Assembly: GCF_004208525.1 (NCBI RefSeq)
Contig: NZ_SGIT01000002.1
Location: 1,550,001 to 1,614,000 of the forward strand
From: Sphingobacterium corticibacterium
GTDB taxonomy: Bacteria; Bacteroidota; Bacteroidia; Sphingobacteriales; Sphingobacteriaceae
Length of the DNA stretch: 64,000 nt
Reading direction: 5' to 3'
Part shown: positions 46,243-55,148 of the stretch, piece after piece
How positions within the stretch are numbered: position 1 is the stretch's first letter
Layout: the number at the start of each line of letters is the position of its first letter
Notes under the pieces: generated by a model
Told to the model about the DNA's origin: nothing
Database searches by the model: none
Seen by the model: only the letters and a program-made list of their open reading frames with translations
Position numbers and translations under genes: made by a program

Positions 46243-47760
46243 ATGAACACGTTATTAACATATAAATACATGCTGGCTGCGGCTTTCCTTTTTGTTACTG
46301 CAGGCTGTACGAAATTAGAGGAGGAACGTTTCGGGAATTTATCGCCTGAAACTTACTATAGTACAGAAGAAGAAGCCTTATCTTCGGTCGCCGGAGTCTA
46401 TCAAAAATTGTCCTTAGTTATCGATATTGGTGATTTGTTCCGGATAGCAGAATTTGGCACAGATGAGTTCGTTGTACCCGGTAGAGCCAGTGGTGGTTGG
46501 TTTGACCAAAATCAGTTGGATATTATTTTACATGAGACCGACCGCAATAATGCAATGCTTGCGCGAGCGTGGAATAATCTTTTTTTAGAAATAGGCACGG
46601 CGAATGCTGTTTTGGAGGGCTTGGATGCTTCGCCGAATAAGGATAACTTCAAAGCATTGATAGCGGAAACGCGTTTGCTTCGCGCCTATGGGTACTTCTA
46701 TGCGATGGATTTTTGGGGAAATGTGCCTGTGGTCACCGTAGCTCGAATAGATCCGGCCAATTTGCCATTGACTACCCCTCGGAAGGATGTTTTCCAGTTT
46801 ATTGAGACAGAGATTCAGGAAGCTATAAACGATCTGCCGAGTATGACAGAAGTTGACAAATCGAGCTATTATCCGCGTTTTACGAAAGAGTCTGCACAGA
46901 CGTTATTAGCCACGATGTATCTCAATGCAGAGGTGTATACCGGCACGCCACAGTGGCAAAAGGCGATTGATGCTTGTGATGCGGTGATCAATACAGGTGC
47001 ATTCTCACTCGAGACTGATGTTGTCAATAATTTCAGCGCAACTCTGCAAAGAAATTCGAAGGAGTTAATATCTGCCTTTACGAACGACCCAAGCCGTAAT
47101 GCCGGAGGCAACCAGTTTATTCTCTATACCCAAAATGGTTTAGATCAGCAACGTTATAACTTGCCTTTTACCCCGGCAAATGGCTACAGTACTTATCAGG
47201 AAGCATTGGATCGCTATGAAGATGGCGATAAACGTAAAAATCTATTGCAATATGGTCCTCAAACCTACTTGGATGGCCGTCCATTGAATTACCCAGACGG
47301 TACGCAGCTGGATATTATCGCTGTTAAAGACTTGATAAGCGCGCAGGACAATGAAGGCTATAAGGTGCTCAAATATACGCCGGTCGGCACAACGTGGTCG
47401 GGTTATAACGCCGATAACGACTATGTCTTAACGCGGTATGCAGATATCTTGTTAATAAAGGCGGAAGCTTTGTTCCGGTTAGGAAACCAAGGGGATGCAC
47501 TGGAGTTAATCAATATGATCCGTGATCGTAGTGATGCTAACGCATTGGATGCGCTTTCGCTTGTTGATATCGAAGCAGAACGCGCGCGTGAATTTATCTG
47601 GGAAGGGCATCGCCGACGGGATATGATTCGATTTGGAACGTATTTTACGGGAAGATGGGCGTTTAAGACGAAAGATACACCTACGTGGAGGGGTATCTAT
47701 CCTATTCCACAGGAGCAGATTACAGCGAACCCACAACTCGAACAAAACCCGGAATACTAA
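46243..47760 (+). CDS. SusD-family lipoprotein (locus B, pair 2)
   Basis: A 505-residue outer-membrane lipoprotein (LFVTAGC, Cys22) with typical SusD features: ETYYSTEEEALSSVAGVYQ near the start, ETRLLRAYGYFYAMDFWGNVPVV in the helical body and EAERAREFIWEGHRRRDMIRFG near the C-terminus, ending IYPIPQEQITANPQLEQNPEY (quoted in part). It begins 11 bp after SusC and lies 12 bp before the esterase gene, so all three are co-transcribed. It binds the glycan imported by its SusC. Confidence 0.93.
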   Translation: MNTLLTYKYMLAAAFLFVTAGCTKLEEERFGNLSPETYYSTEEEALSSVAGVYQKLSLVIDIGDLFRIAEFGTDEFVVPGRASGGWFDQNQLDIILHETDRNNAMLARAWNNLFLEIGTANAVLEGLDASPNKDNFKALIAETRLLRAYGYFYAMDFWGNVPVVTVARIDPANLPLTTPRKDVFQFIETEIQEAINDLPSMTEVDKSSYYPRFTKESAQTLLATMYLNAEVYTGTPQWQKAIDACDAVINTGAFSLETDVVNNFSATLQRNSKELISAFTNDPSRNAGGNQFILYTQNGLDQQRYNLPFTPANGYSTYQEALDRYEDGDKRKNLLQYGPQTYLDGRPLNYPDGTQLDIIAVKDLISAQDNEGYKVLKYTPVGTTWSGYNADNDYVLTRYADILLIKAEALFRLGNQGDALELINMIRDRSDANALDALSLVDIEAERAREFIWEGHRRRDMIRFGTYFTGRWAFKTKDTPTWRGIYPIPQEQITANPQLEQNPEY

Positions 47761-47772
47761 ATTTGTATATAT

Positions 47773-48714
47773 ATGAAATCATTCATCCTTTTTCTTTTAC
47801 TCGGCGCGGTCGTGGTAGGATACACCCAAACGCCGATTCCGAGAGACACGTCGTTCACGCTACATGGCACATACTTGAAGGAACGGAAATACAGGCCTTA
47901 TATCCGAATCGCGGAAGTAAAAAGTTCGGTAGCGTCGTATTTAGATCAAGAATATGATCGAGTTGGAGACAGACCATTACTTTTAGATGTGTTTTATCCC
48001 AAGAGCGGTACGTCAAAGCGTTATCCTGGTGTGCTGTTGATTCATGGAGGAGGATGGCAATCGGGTGATAAATCTCAAATGCATACTATTGGAAAGGCAT
48101 TAGCGGCTAAAGGTTATGTTGCCGTTGCGGTAGAGTATCGCTTGTCTTTAGAAGCCAAATATCCGGAAGCTGTCTATGATTTGAAGTCGGCCGTAAGATG
48201 GATGCGTGCCCATGCCGATAAAATTCAGTTGGATACGAAACATATAGCCAGCTTGGGAACTTCTGCAGGAGGGCAACTGGCTAGTCTATTAGGTGTTACA
48301 AATGGAAATTCTGATTTTGAGGGACAGGGTAGAGGAAATGCCGAGCAGCTATCCGATGTCCAAGCTGTTGTCAATATAGATGGAACGCTTGCGTTCCGGC
48401 ATCCAGAATCTTCCGAAGGCACCGCAGCATCCAATTGGCTGGATGGAACGTACGAGCAGAATTCGGCAAACTGGGAGTCGGCCGCTCCTTTAAACCATGT
48501 CTCCAAAAATTCGGTACCGATTATATTTTTAAATAGTTCTATTCCACGATTTCATGCGGGACGAGATGATATGATCAAAAAACTCGATCGATATGGTATT
48601 TATTGGGAAATCCGAGAATTTCCCGATACACCTCACCCGTATTGGTTCTTTAGCCCTTGGTTTCAACCGATGATGGATTATACAGTCGACTTTTTGGATG
48701 GGATTTTTGAATGA
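47773..48714 (+). CDS. Alpha/beta hydrolase, probable pectin or glycan esterase
   Basis: A 313-residue exported hydrolase (signal to about residue 19, GYTQ) of the BD-FAE/acetyl esterase type. The oxyanion motif is HGGGWQSGDK, the nucleophile Ser164 is in GTSAGG, and the final His lies in FPDTPHPYWFFSPW. It is likely to remove acetyl, methyl or feruloyl groups from pectin. It is the last gene of the ECF-controlled SusCD unit, 12 bp after SusD. The exact ester is unknown. Confidence 0.82.
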   Translation: MKSFILFLLLGAVVVGYTQTPIPRDTSFTLHGTYLKERKYRPYIRIAEVKSSVASYLDQEYDRVGDRPLLLDVFYPKSGTSKRYPGVLLIHGGGWQSGDKSQMHTIGKALAAKGYVAVAVEYRLSLEAKYPEAVYDLKSAVRWMRAHADKIQLDTKHIASLGTSAGGQLASLLGVTNGNSDFEGQGRGNAEQLSDVQAVVNIDGTLAFRHPESSEGTAASNWLDGTYEQNSANWESAAPLNHVSKNSVPIIFLNSSIPRFHAGRDDMIKKLDRYGIYWEIREFPDTPHPYWFFSPWFQPMMDYTVDFLDGIFE

Positions 48715-48797
48715 ATTTTTACCAAAAAATATAACTTTCGGTGAATTAAAGAAATTGAATATGATTGATCTTGTAGAACTGAAGTAGTTCTTATTTA

Positions 48798-48843
48798 AAA
48801 AAAACAGTGCAAACGTTGCCGGCAACGTTTGCACTGTTTTTTT
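48798..48843. promoter_or_regulatory. 46-bp perfect palindrome: putative operator/terminator, copy 3
   Basis: The same 24-bp core as at 30588 and 39567, here with 23-bp arms (A-run, CAGT, then GCAAACGTTGCC and its complement) ending in seven T. It lies 83 bp after the esterase stop and 80 bp before the DUF1593 ATG. It would serve as intrinsic terminator for the esterase unit and as dyad operator for the DUF1593-PL1-DUF1593 unit. Confidence 0.8.
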
Positions 48844-49007
48844 AAGCTATTTCCTATGTATTTACTTATCAAATACTTATTGTTGTAAAAGCATATAATA
48901 AACCGAAAATAAACCTCGTTTAGATGAAGAAGTTAATCATATTGATATTTTCCGTTTTTTTTGCCGTCCAAGCTTTTGGGCAAAAAAACTATGTTCAGCT
49001 GGCAAAA
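48798..49007 (+). repeat. Duplicated operator-leader-signal peptide cassette, copy B
   Basis: Near-copy of 39559-39768. The leader differs by small gaps and the signal peptide by a few residues (FFAVQAFGQ against FFTLQTFGQ). Downstream the two proteins are unrelated. Confidence 0.85.
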
Positions 49008-50222
49008 TCACCTGTTCCTATAAAACCCCGTATACTCATAAGTACAGATATTGGAGGCACAGATCCGGATGATAATCAATCGATGGCTCATTTTTTAATG
49101 TACAGCGACCTTTTTGAAACTGAAGGCCTTGTTTCTTCACCATCATACGGAAGCGGTAGTGTGTCAGAGATATTGCGAATGATTGATCTTTATGAAAAAG
49201 ACCTACCTAAATTGAAAAAACACTCCGATAGCTTTCCGTCTCCCGAATATTTACGGTCCATCAGCAAACAGGGAAGACTTGGAGCTGCTCCTTATCGTGG
49301 ATATACGACTGCTACCGAGGGATCAGACTGGATTATCAAATGTGCTCGGAAAGAAAGTGAGCAGCCGCTATGGGTACTTGTGTGGGGAGGCTTAGATGAT
49401 GTGGCCCAAGCGCTGCATGACGCCCCGGATATTCAGGACAAAATAAGAATATACTGGATTGGTGGTCCGAATAAAAAGTGGAGCACCAACAGCTATGCCT
49501 ACATTGTGGAGAATTTTCCAAACCTCTGGTTCATCGAAAATAATGCTTCCTACCGTGGGTTCATTGCTAACTACAAGCAAATGGATGAATTTAACGGGAG
49601 GTATTACGATACATTCATCAGTGGCCGTGGAAATTTGGGCAAAGACTTTAAAAATTACTTGGACGGAAATACCAAGTTGGGAGATACGCCATCTTTGCTT
49701 TATATGATGGATGGGGATCCAAATGATCCCACAAAAGAATCGTGGGGTGGTGCCTTTGTGAAATTCACACATAGTCCACAGGTTATATTCGACAGGCCAA
49801 CAATAGCCCAAGACACTGTTCAGATCTACTCCATCATGGAATTTCGTGTGAAAGGTCCCGAAATAGACATTCCATCCGATTCGATTTGCATGCATATGAC
49901 GATTAATAAACAAACCTGGGGAGGATTTTATTTAGGAGATGGGATTTATGCCGTAAGACATGCGACCTACGCGCTTGGAACAATGCCCTATACTATCGTT
50001 TCCGATATTCCAGGTTTCCCGGAGCAGAACGGTGAGATCACCATCGAGAATGTCTGGCCAGGCAAGACCCGTGAAACAGATTACAAGTTGGGGAACAACT
50101 GGTTTACAGATAAAAGTGATGAAGATTTATTCGATAAGAACTTGCACGGCTTCAAAACGGTATCTAAATGGCGTATTGATGTCATGATAGATTGGGCTAA
50201 ACGCTGGGATTGGATTCGATGA
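48924..50222 (+). CDS. DUF1593 (Sde182-type nucleoside-hydrolase-like) secreted protein 1
   Basis: A 432-residue exported protein (signal MKKLIILIFSVFF...FGQ). The domain begins RILISTDIGGTDPDDNQSMAHF, an Asp-rich motif like the Ca2+/ribose site of nucleoside hydrolases; WVLVWGGLDDVAQAL and a SWGGAFVKF segment follow, then a C-terminal beta domain (about 300-430). This matches the DUF1593 family. Its substrate is not established; in this setting a glycosidic bond in pectin or in a nucleoside-like pectic fragment is plausible. It shares its promoter and signal-peptide cassette with GH105 and starts an operon with PL1 and a second DUF1593 gene. Confidence 0.85.
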   Translation: MKKLIILIFSVFFAVQAFGQKNYVQLAKSPVPIKPRILISTDIGGTDPDDNQSMAHFLMYSDLFETEGLVSSPSYGSGSVSEILRMIDLYEKDLPKLKKHSDSFPSPEYLRSISKQGRLGAAPYRGYTTATEGSDWIIKCARKESEQPLWVLVWGGLDDVAQALHDAPDIQDKIRIYWIGGPNKKWSTNSYAYIVENFPNLWFIENNASYRGFIANYKQMDEFNGRYYDTFISGRGNLGKDFKNYLDGNTKLGDTPSLLYMMDGDPNDPTKESWGGAFVKFTHSPQVIFDRPTIAQDTVQIYSIMEFRVKGPEIDIPSDSICMHMTINKQTWGGFYLGDGIYAVRHATYALGTMPYTIVSDIPGFPEQNGEITIENVWPGKTRETDYKLGNNWFTDKSDEDLFDKNLHGFKTVSKWRIDVMIDWAKRWDWIR

Positions 50223-50248
50223 TAGGAATAAATAAAAATCATAACAAC

Positions 50249-51763
50249 ATGAAAAGTCTTCTTATTTTCTTACTATCTGTCTTTTCTGCTCTATCCGGAT
50301 CTGCACAGTATGACATTCCAGCCTTCCCGGGAGCCGAGGGTTTTGGACGCTATGCTACCGGTGGACGCGGAGGAAAAGTATATCATGTAACCACGCTGGA
50401 AGACGGTAACGAACCAGGGACATTCCGCTATGCTGTCTCTCAGAAGGGCATACGCACGGTAGTATTTGATGTGGCGGGAACTATTTTTCTCAATAGCCGC
50501 CTGAATATCGTCGACGGCAATCTGACCATTGCCGGACAAACAGCACCCGGGCAGGGGATTTGTATTGCACGCCATCCGGTATCCGTTAATGCAGATAATG
50601 TGATTATTCGTTACATGCGTTTTCGCGTTGGTAATGAGGGGAGTGGAGAGCCGGACGGATTAGGGGGGTCAAAAAACCGTAATGTCATTATCGATCATTG
50701 TTCCATCAGCTGGTCGGTTGATGAAACCTGTACTTTCTATGGCGGTGAAAACGTAACGGTACAATGGTGCCTGATTTCGGAAAGCCTTCGCACAGCCGGA
50801 CATGCTAAGGGAAAGCATGGTTACGGAGCCATTGTCGGTGGACACCGGTCTTCCTTTCATCATAATCTGATGGCCCATCACGAAAGTCGCATGCCTCGTT
50901 TGGGCCCTCATGTTTCGACGCAGGAACGCGAATATGTGGATATGCGTAACAATGTGCTTTATAATTGGGCGGGAGCAGGATGTTACGGTGGTGAAGGAAT
51001 GCAGGTGAATATTGTAAACAATTATTACAAGCCCGGTCCGGCAACGCCGAAAAACAGCCGTGTCCGCTACCGTATTGCTGCTATCGGCGTGCGTACTTCC
51101 GAATATGTGACCGGAAAGAACGGTCAACCCAACGCATGGAAACCGATGGAACATGTTTGGGGACGTTTTTATGTAGACGGAAATGTGGTGGAAGGCGATC
51201 AGGAAACAACAAAAAATAACTGGACAAAGGGAATCTACGCGCAAATTGCCAATAATAATGATCACACTTTTACAAAGCAGGTGAAGAAAGAGATGCGTCT
51301 TTCCTCCCCGTTGGAAAGCGACGTGATTACCACCCATACCGCTCAGGAAGCTTACCGTTTAGTTTTGCAACATGCGGGATGTTCAAAACAGCGCGACATC
51401 ATCGATTTACGCATCGTTGAAGAAACGAAAAACGGAACAGCGACTTACTTCGGCAGCATTTCTTCAGACGCGAAAAATTATCCCGGACTCATCGACGTTC
51501 CCGATGACGTAAAGCCTTCAAGTGCAGCAAGTGCCTGGCCCGATTTGAGCGACAGTGGTGTTAACCCCGAGTCTCTGCAAGATTCCGACGGCGACGGTAT
51601 GCCCGATTGGTGGGAAAATTCAAACAAGTTGAATCCGAACGATGCCACTGACGGCAATACCGTAACATTGAACAAAGCGGGTTATACCAACCTAGAGGTG
51701 TACCTGAACAGTTTAGTAGAAGATATTACACAGCAACAAAACAGGGAGAGTCCCCAAAAATAA
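50249..51763 (+). CDS. PL1-family pectate lyase
   Basis: A 504-residue exported lyase; the ATG at 50249 gives a clean signal peptide (MKSLLIFLLSVFSALSGSAQ), while the upstream ATG at 50210 lies inside the end of the DUF1593 gene. Motifs include AFPGAEGFGRYATGGRGGKV, LTIAGQTAPGQGICIARHP, NVIIDHCSISWSVDET, TVQWCLISESL and HHNLMAHHESRMPRLG, plus a DSDGDGMPDWWE calcium-binding repeat near the end. It is a paralogue of the PL1 at 37511 but has an ordinary signal peptide and not a lipid anchor, suggesting a soluble periplasmic or released form. It lies between two DUF1593 genes in one unit. Confidence 0.92.
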   Translation: MKSLLIFLLSVFSALSGSAQYDIPAFPGAEGFGRYATGGRGGKVYHVTTLEDGNEPGTFRYAVSQKGIRTVVFDVAGTIFLNSRLNIVDGNLTIAGQTAPGQGICIARHPVSVNADNVIIRYMRFRVGNEGSGEPDGLGGSKNRNVIIDHCSISWSVDETCTFYGGENVTVQWCLISESLRTAGHAKGKHGYGAIVGGHRSSFHHNLMAHHESRMPRLGPHVSTQEREYVDMRNNVLYNWAGAGCYGGEGMQVNIVNNYYKPGPATPKNSRVRYRIAAIGVRTSEYVTGKNGQPNAWKPMEHVWGRFYVDGNVVEGDQETTKNNWTKGIYAQIANNNDHTFTKQVKKEMRLSSPLESDVITTHTAQEAYRLVLQHAGCSKQRDIIDLRIVEETKNGTATYFGSISSDAKNYPGLIDVPDDVKPSSAASAWPDLSDSGVNPESLQDSDGDGMPDWWENSNKLNPNDATDGNTVTLNKAGYTNLEVYLNSLVEDITQQQNRESPQK

Positions 51764-51798
51764 GCCGCGATAAAAAATACGTTAGAAAATAGGTAGTG

Positions 51799-53235
51799 AT
51801 GCGAAAAACTTCTTTTAACAAACTAAACCTTCTATTTTGGTTGATGATATTGTGTACTTTAACCGCTGTAAGTGCACAGCAAAAGAATCGTTTGGTCGTA
51901 CTTACGGACATAGGTGGGGATCCCGATGATCAAATGTCTATGGTACGGTTAATGACCTACGCCAATCATTTCGATATCGAAGGGTTGATAGCAACACCCC
52001 ACGGCCCGGATTATCGTATAGAACCGGAGTATATAGACCGTATCGTGACGGCCTATGGTAAAGTTAGGGATAATCTCGAATTGCATGAATCCGGCTATCC
52101 CACTGCGGCTTATCTGAAGCAACAAATATCACGGGGTATCGAACAGGACGGAATGGATGCTGTGGGCGAAGGAAAGGACTCGCCAGGTTCTGAATTATTA
52201 ATACAATCCGTTGACAAGGAAGACCAAAGGCCCTTGTGGGTTACCGTATGGGGTGGACCCAACGTGCTGGCACAAGCACTGTGGAAAGTCCGAAAGACAA
52301 GATCGCCGGAAGAGCTGGCGGAGTTTGTGGCGAAACTTCGTGTGTATGCTATTTCTGATCAGGACAATAGCGGTCCCTGGATCCGTAAAGAATTTCCCAA
52401 CCTGTTTTACATAGTCACTCCCGGTGTGAATGCTGGTGGCGGATTTCATCATGCTACGTGGATTGCTATTGGAGGGGACAAATTTCATGGCAGATTTGGC
52501 GGCGCCGATTTTTCGCTGGTCAGCAATGAATGGCTAGATAAGAACATAAGGGAGAAAGGGGCATTGGGAAAGCTATATCCCCGTTGGGAATTTATGATGG
52601 AAGGTGATACCCCATCGTTTTTTCATCTGATCAACAATGGCCTTAGTCATCCGGATCGGCCCGATTGGGGCGGTTGGGGCGGCAGGTATGAATTATACAC
52701 TCCCAAAACTGAGAAATGGTTTTTGGAACCCGAAACCCGACCTATATGGACCAATGTACAGGATGAGGTTTTAGGGATAGATGGAGAATGGCATACGACC
52801 AACCACGCGACCATCTGGCGTTGGCGTTCTGCATATCAAAATGATTTTGCGGCTCGAATGGATTGGACAATTAAACCTTATGATAAAGCAAATCATCCAC
52901 CTATTGTGAAGCTTGATCATCCGGAATATATCAAAGCCAAACCTGGGGAACGTGTGGAGCTTAGCGCCACAAGCACGATCGATCCAGACGGCGATGCGCT
53001 TTCTTTTGAGTGGTTTTGTTATGAAGAGCCAGGTACAAGGCGAATGTCCAACTCCGCCACAGGTGTTAAGCATGATATTTATGCTTTTGATCAGCCACAG
53101 GCGTGGTTGGATGTAAAAACCAGTAGGGTGATGCCTCCCGGAACAGGTACTATGCATATCATTCTGGCAGTTACGGATCATGGAACACCTCGGCTTACCC
53201 GATATAAAAGAGTAATAATTGACGTGCAGGAATAA
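51799..53235 (+). CDS. DUF1593 (Sde182-type nucleoside-hydrolase-like) secreted protein 2
   Basis: A 478-residue exported protein from the ATG at 51799 (GTG at 51796 is possible). After the signal peptide (to about residue 31, VSAQ) comes [21 protein letters not shown], then [16 protein letters not shown], and a [12 protein letters not shown] segment. The C-terminal part (about 365-478) is an Ig-like/cadherin-like sandwich ([19 protein letters not shown]). It shares the DUF1593 plan with the 48924 protein but is clearly diverged. The activity is unknown. It is the last gene of its unit and meets PL10 tail to tail with 22 bp between stops. Confidence 0.85.
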   Translation: MRKTSFNKLNLLFWLMILCTLTAVSAQQKNRLVVLTDIGGDPDDQMSMVRLMTYANHFDIEGLIATPHGPDYRIEPEYIDRIVTAYGKVRDNLELHESGYPTAAYLKQQISRGIEQDGMDAVGEGKDSPGSELLIQSVDKEDQRPLWVTVWGGPNVLAQALWKVRKTRSPEELAEFVAKLRVYAISDQDNSGPWIRKEFPNLFYIVTPGVNAGGGFHHATWIAIGGDKFHGRFGGADFSLVSNEWLDKNIREKGALGKLYPRWEFMMEGDTPSFFHLINNGLSHPDRPDWGGWGGRYELYTPKTEKWFLEPETRPIWTNVQDEVLGIDGEWHTTNHATIWRWRSAYQNDFAARMDWTIKPYDKANHPPIVKLDHPEYIKAKPGERVELSATSTIDPDGDALSFEWFCYEEPGTRRMSNSATGVKHDIYAFDQPQAWLDVKTSRVMPPGTGTMHIILAVTDHGTPRLTRYKRVIIDVQE

Positions 53236-53257
53236 AATGGGCCAAACGCTGATTTTT

Positions 53258-54397
53258 CTAATCTACTCCCCATTTTTTATGCCATTCGGACTGCGCATCG
53301 AGCACGTGTTGCGGCGCATTCGTATACCAGCTGTAGCCATTGCGGCGCTCCGCTCCGATTTCGTCTAGCGCATGCTTCTTTATACCGTCACGATCACAAA
53401 AGTAGGGCTTGGCGGTCTCCAAATCGTAGAATCGGGCCCATATCGGTGGTGCCTTCTTGTCGGTGACGACGACGGTGTTGCGGTTGCCCTGCTGATCTCG
53501 TTGCCGTTCCACACGTATTCCTTCAATCTTATTCTGCTCGAACCAAGTACACGCACCGTCGACTGCGGCGATAACGGCTGCAGAAGGATGATCTATATCC
53601 ATAAGCAACGCGACAATACCTACGGACTCTGATCCGCTAAAAGACGCAAGTTCGTAAGATCGTGCTTTCACCGGAGCAAGTGTTTTGTAATGATGCTGTG
53701 CACACCACACCGTTGGTTTAGCATTAACGCTGATCTGTGTTTTGAGAATGCAATCGATACCCCTATCGAACGCTTTACGTGCCTTGTCTTTTGTATCTGG
53801 GGCAATTTTTAGGGGTGCAAATTCGGGAACATCAGCATAGATATCCTTGAGAAAGTTCATGATGTTCACCATAGCGTTATCGTTATAGGTGATATGCATG
53901 GAATAAGGTACGGTTCTGTCCGTACGTGTCTCCTCTCCAGCATCTCTGACGGGATAGAACTGAGGCCAACCGCCATTATCGTATTGAGCCAAAAAAATGT
54001 AATCCAACCCTTTATTAAAGGCTTCTTTGTACCTTTCGTCTTTAAAATGCGTATATACCTTGGCTAAAAATCTTAACTCACTGATGGTAGAACCGTTATC
54101 AAACGTACCTCCGACATCGTTTTTAGTCCGTTTATAATAAGTTCTAAGGGAGTCGGAAAAGACATGATGATAAGGTTGGTTTTTTACCCAGCCACCGATA
54201 TCCTTTTGACTGACCAATACGTTTTCTGCGATCCGCTTAGCCTCATCGGTGCCATACCAGTCTGTCGGCATTCCGGTCGCAACCGTTGTCCATCTCATTC
54301 TGAGGTAATTTTGAGTGGTAGAATTAGGTCTGTCTTGGCCTATGACAATCGCTGAAGCAAGCAGCATAACCAGTATACAAAAGTAGTTTCTAATCAT
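53258..54397 (-). CDS. PL10-family pectate lyase
   Basis: A 379-residue exported enzyme (signal to residue 21, VIGQ) with the alpha/alpha toroid pattern of polysaccharide lyase family 10. Motifs are VLVSQKDIGGWVKNQPYH near the start, GGTFDNGSTISELRFLA, LAQYDNGGWPQFYPVRD, ITYNDNAMVNIMNFL and ELASFSGSESVGIVALLM. It cleaves polygalacturonate by beta-elimination with Ca2+. It runs opposite to the DUF1593-PL1 unit and in the same direction as GH95 to CE8, but a 950-bp gene-free stretch separates it from GH95. Confidence 0.9.
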   Translation of the reverse strand: MIRNYFCILVMLLASAIVIGQDRPNSTTQNYLRMRWTTVATGMPTDWYGTDEAKRIAENVLVSQKDIGGWVKNQPYHHVFSDSLRTYYKRTKNDVGGTFDNGSTISELRFLAKVYTHFKDERYKEAFNKGLDYIFLAQYDNGGWPQFYPVRDAGEETRTDRTVPYSMHITYNDNAMVNIMNFLKDIYADVPEFAPLKIAPDTKDKARKAFDRGIDCILKTQISVNAKPTVWCAQHHYKTLAPVKARSYELASFSGSESVGIVALLMDIDHPSAAVIAAVDGACTWFEQNKIEGIRVERQRDQQGNRNTVVVTDKKAPPIWARFYDLETAKPYFCDRDGIKKHALDEIGAERRNGYSWYTNAPQHVLDAQSEWHKKWGVD

Positions 54398-54715
54398 AAG
54401 TATATAGCTAGGTTTATAGACATTAAAGTTACGAATTTGATCAATTTATTTGTGCCTTACGGCGGCAAATAATTGACGAAATAGTCTCATTTTCAGTAAT
54501 ATTAACGTGACAATATATAGATGTTTTTATGTTGTAGCGTCTACGAAAAAGCGCAAAGTCCCCATTTTGCACATGTACATGGTTCCGTTGCGCATGTACT
54601 TAGCGGCTATGTACCGTGTTTGCATCAACAGATCACTGTAGCTGACGGTTTTGTACCGTGTCAAAACGTATTTGTTGCTTGACATAACGACAATGTCCTT
54701 TTGATGGTCGATGAC

Positions 54716-54746
54716 CGCACGTGACATGTTTGATATGTCACGTGCG
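54716..54746. repeat. 12-bp inverted repeat inside the heptad-repeat region
   Basis: CGCACGTGACAT and ATGTCACGTGCG are perfect complements around a 7-nt spacer (GTTTGAT). A related CACGTGACATGT occurs at about 54802-54813. It may be a fold-back between two neighbouring 21-nt units or a dyad protein site. Confidence 0.65.
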
Positions 54747-55113
54747 TGAACGACTATGTGTTTGTAGTTGACCACAAAGTCACGGAACATAATCTATAAC
54801 TCACGTGACATGTCAGCTTTGTTCTCGTACAAAACAGGAATGTGCTGTGCAGGCATTCACATGTACATGTACAAAGCCTCAAAGAAATACGCAGTCGCTG
54901 TTTTCCCGTACACCGACGCGATCTCGTCGTACGTCTTGAATCGTTCGTCAGACAACGACACGATGTCGTGGTATTGGAGATACAGTCAACCCGTCTAGGG
55001 AAGTGATGGGGATGATCATCTGTTTCATCTCTTTGTGCGGGAAGATCATTCTTTCGTATGACGTAACAGTACTTCCGCCCTTCGGGATGAGTTTTCCGTT
55101 CGCCGGCATCGTC

Positions 55114-55148
55114 TCCCGGTATGCCGATACGTTGTCGGCATACCGGGA
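55114..55148. repeat. 14-bp inverted repeat inside the heptad-repeat region
   Basis: TCCCGGTATGCCGA and TCGGCATACCGGGA are perfect complements around TACGTTG. The strength of the stem is well above what the surrounding sequence would give by chance. No T-run follows on either strand, so it is not a standard terminator. Confidence 0.7.

Noticed and set aside
30588..48843. Palindromes as ends of an insertion sequence or REP-type mobile element
   Set aside because: No transposase, target duplication or RAYT-like gene is present, and each copy sits precisely at a promoter of a pectin gene.
50210..50248. ATG at 50210 as start of the second PL1
   Set aside because: It lies within the DUF1593 coding end and would add 13 polar residues before the signal peptide.
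54527..54790. Minus-strand 87-codon frame between PL10 and GH95
   Set aside because: It has no ribosome site or family match, and its content is the degenerate heptad series; stop codons interrupt the same series directly upstream, so it is reported as repeat and not gene.
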